A stretch of DNA of 64,000 nucleotides, taken from positions 1,364,001 through 1,428,000 of the forward strand of contig HG738137.1 in the NCBI GenBank assembly GCA_000499405.2, written 5' to 3'. A program made the translations under genes and the position numbers. The notes beneath the pieces are model-generated. The model worked only from the letters and a program-made list of their open reading frames with translations, had not been told where the DNA came from and did not search any database. The number at the start of each line of letters is the position of its first letter. Positions within the stretch are counted from its first letter, which is position 1. Positions 63,955-64,000 of the stretch are shown in pieces. The stretch comes from Onchocerca volvulus (Eukaryota > Nematoda > Chromadorea > Rhabditida > Onchocercidae).

Positions 63955-64000
63955 GTAAGTTATTTAATTTTTTCTTTTTGTTTTGAAAGCTATAATACAT

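Noticed and set aside
1..64000. CRISPR array, bacterial operon, rRNA or other prokaryotic system
   Set aside because: No spaced direct repeats of array type; genes are intron-rich and eukaryotic; the only bacterial-looking item is the short PutA fragment.

Overview
The window is a stretch of nuclear DNA from a nematode, most likely a filarial worm (Onchocercidae). The evidence is strong AT-richness with long poly-A/poly-T runs, short phase-consistent introns ending in TTTTAG or TTTCAG, likely trans-splice acceptors just upstream of several start codons, nematode-restricted families (DUF273 and an FLP-22-type neuropeptide precursor), and a fragment that reads like a bacterial PutA, as expected where Wolbachia DNA has entered the host genome. 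No species is claimed. Almost every real gene is split into small exons. I rebuilt exon structures by hand by checking reading frame and splice phase across each junction; exon coordinates are given in the evidence fields.

Layout. 97-1558 (-): SOSS-B/NABP single-strand DNA-binding protein. 4673-8488 (+): DUF273 putative Golgi-type membrane protein with a lesion at one exon edge. 10118-17964 (+): intraflagellar transport protein IFT74, 15 exons, two of them apparently using GC donors. 19089-23531 (+): a decayed BEL/Pao LTR retrotransposon (5' LTR, primer site, gag, protease, start of RT, C-terminal pol tail) interrupted by a 682-bp solo LTR with a target duplication. 24032-32641 (-): a 20-exon LOTUS plus Tudor germ-granule-type protein (LOTR-1/TDRD5/TDRD7 class). 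35413-36465: two inverted LTRs facing each other around an intronless, CCA-bearing copy of tRNA-Tyr. 37613-41606 (-): flp-22-type neuropeptide precursor with three KWMRFG peptides. 43656-43871 (+): PutA-like fragment. 48166-51420 (-): ABHD4/ABHD5-type hydrolase. 52279-57047 (+): HNF4-class nuclear hormone receptor. 59039-61311 (+): eIF3 subunit J. 62259 to beyond the window end (+): LSD1/KDM1A-type histone demethylase, 5' part only.

The genes do not form one pathway. They are ordinary nematode housekeeping, ciliary, germline, neuropeptide, lipid and chromatin genes separated by AT-rich spacers. The unusual content is the palindromic LTR/tRNA locus, the PutA-like insertion, the nested retroelements, several splice junctions that do not fit GT-AG in the phase the protein requires, and a 21-bp array of AGGTCG half-sites just upstream of the nuclear receptor. 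I see no CRISPR array, bacterial operon or rRNA.
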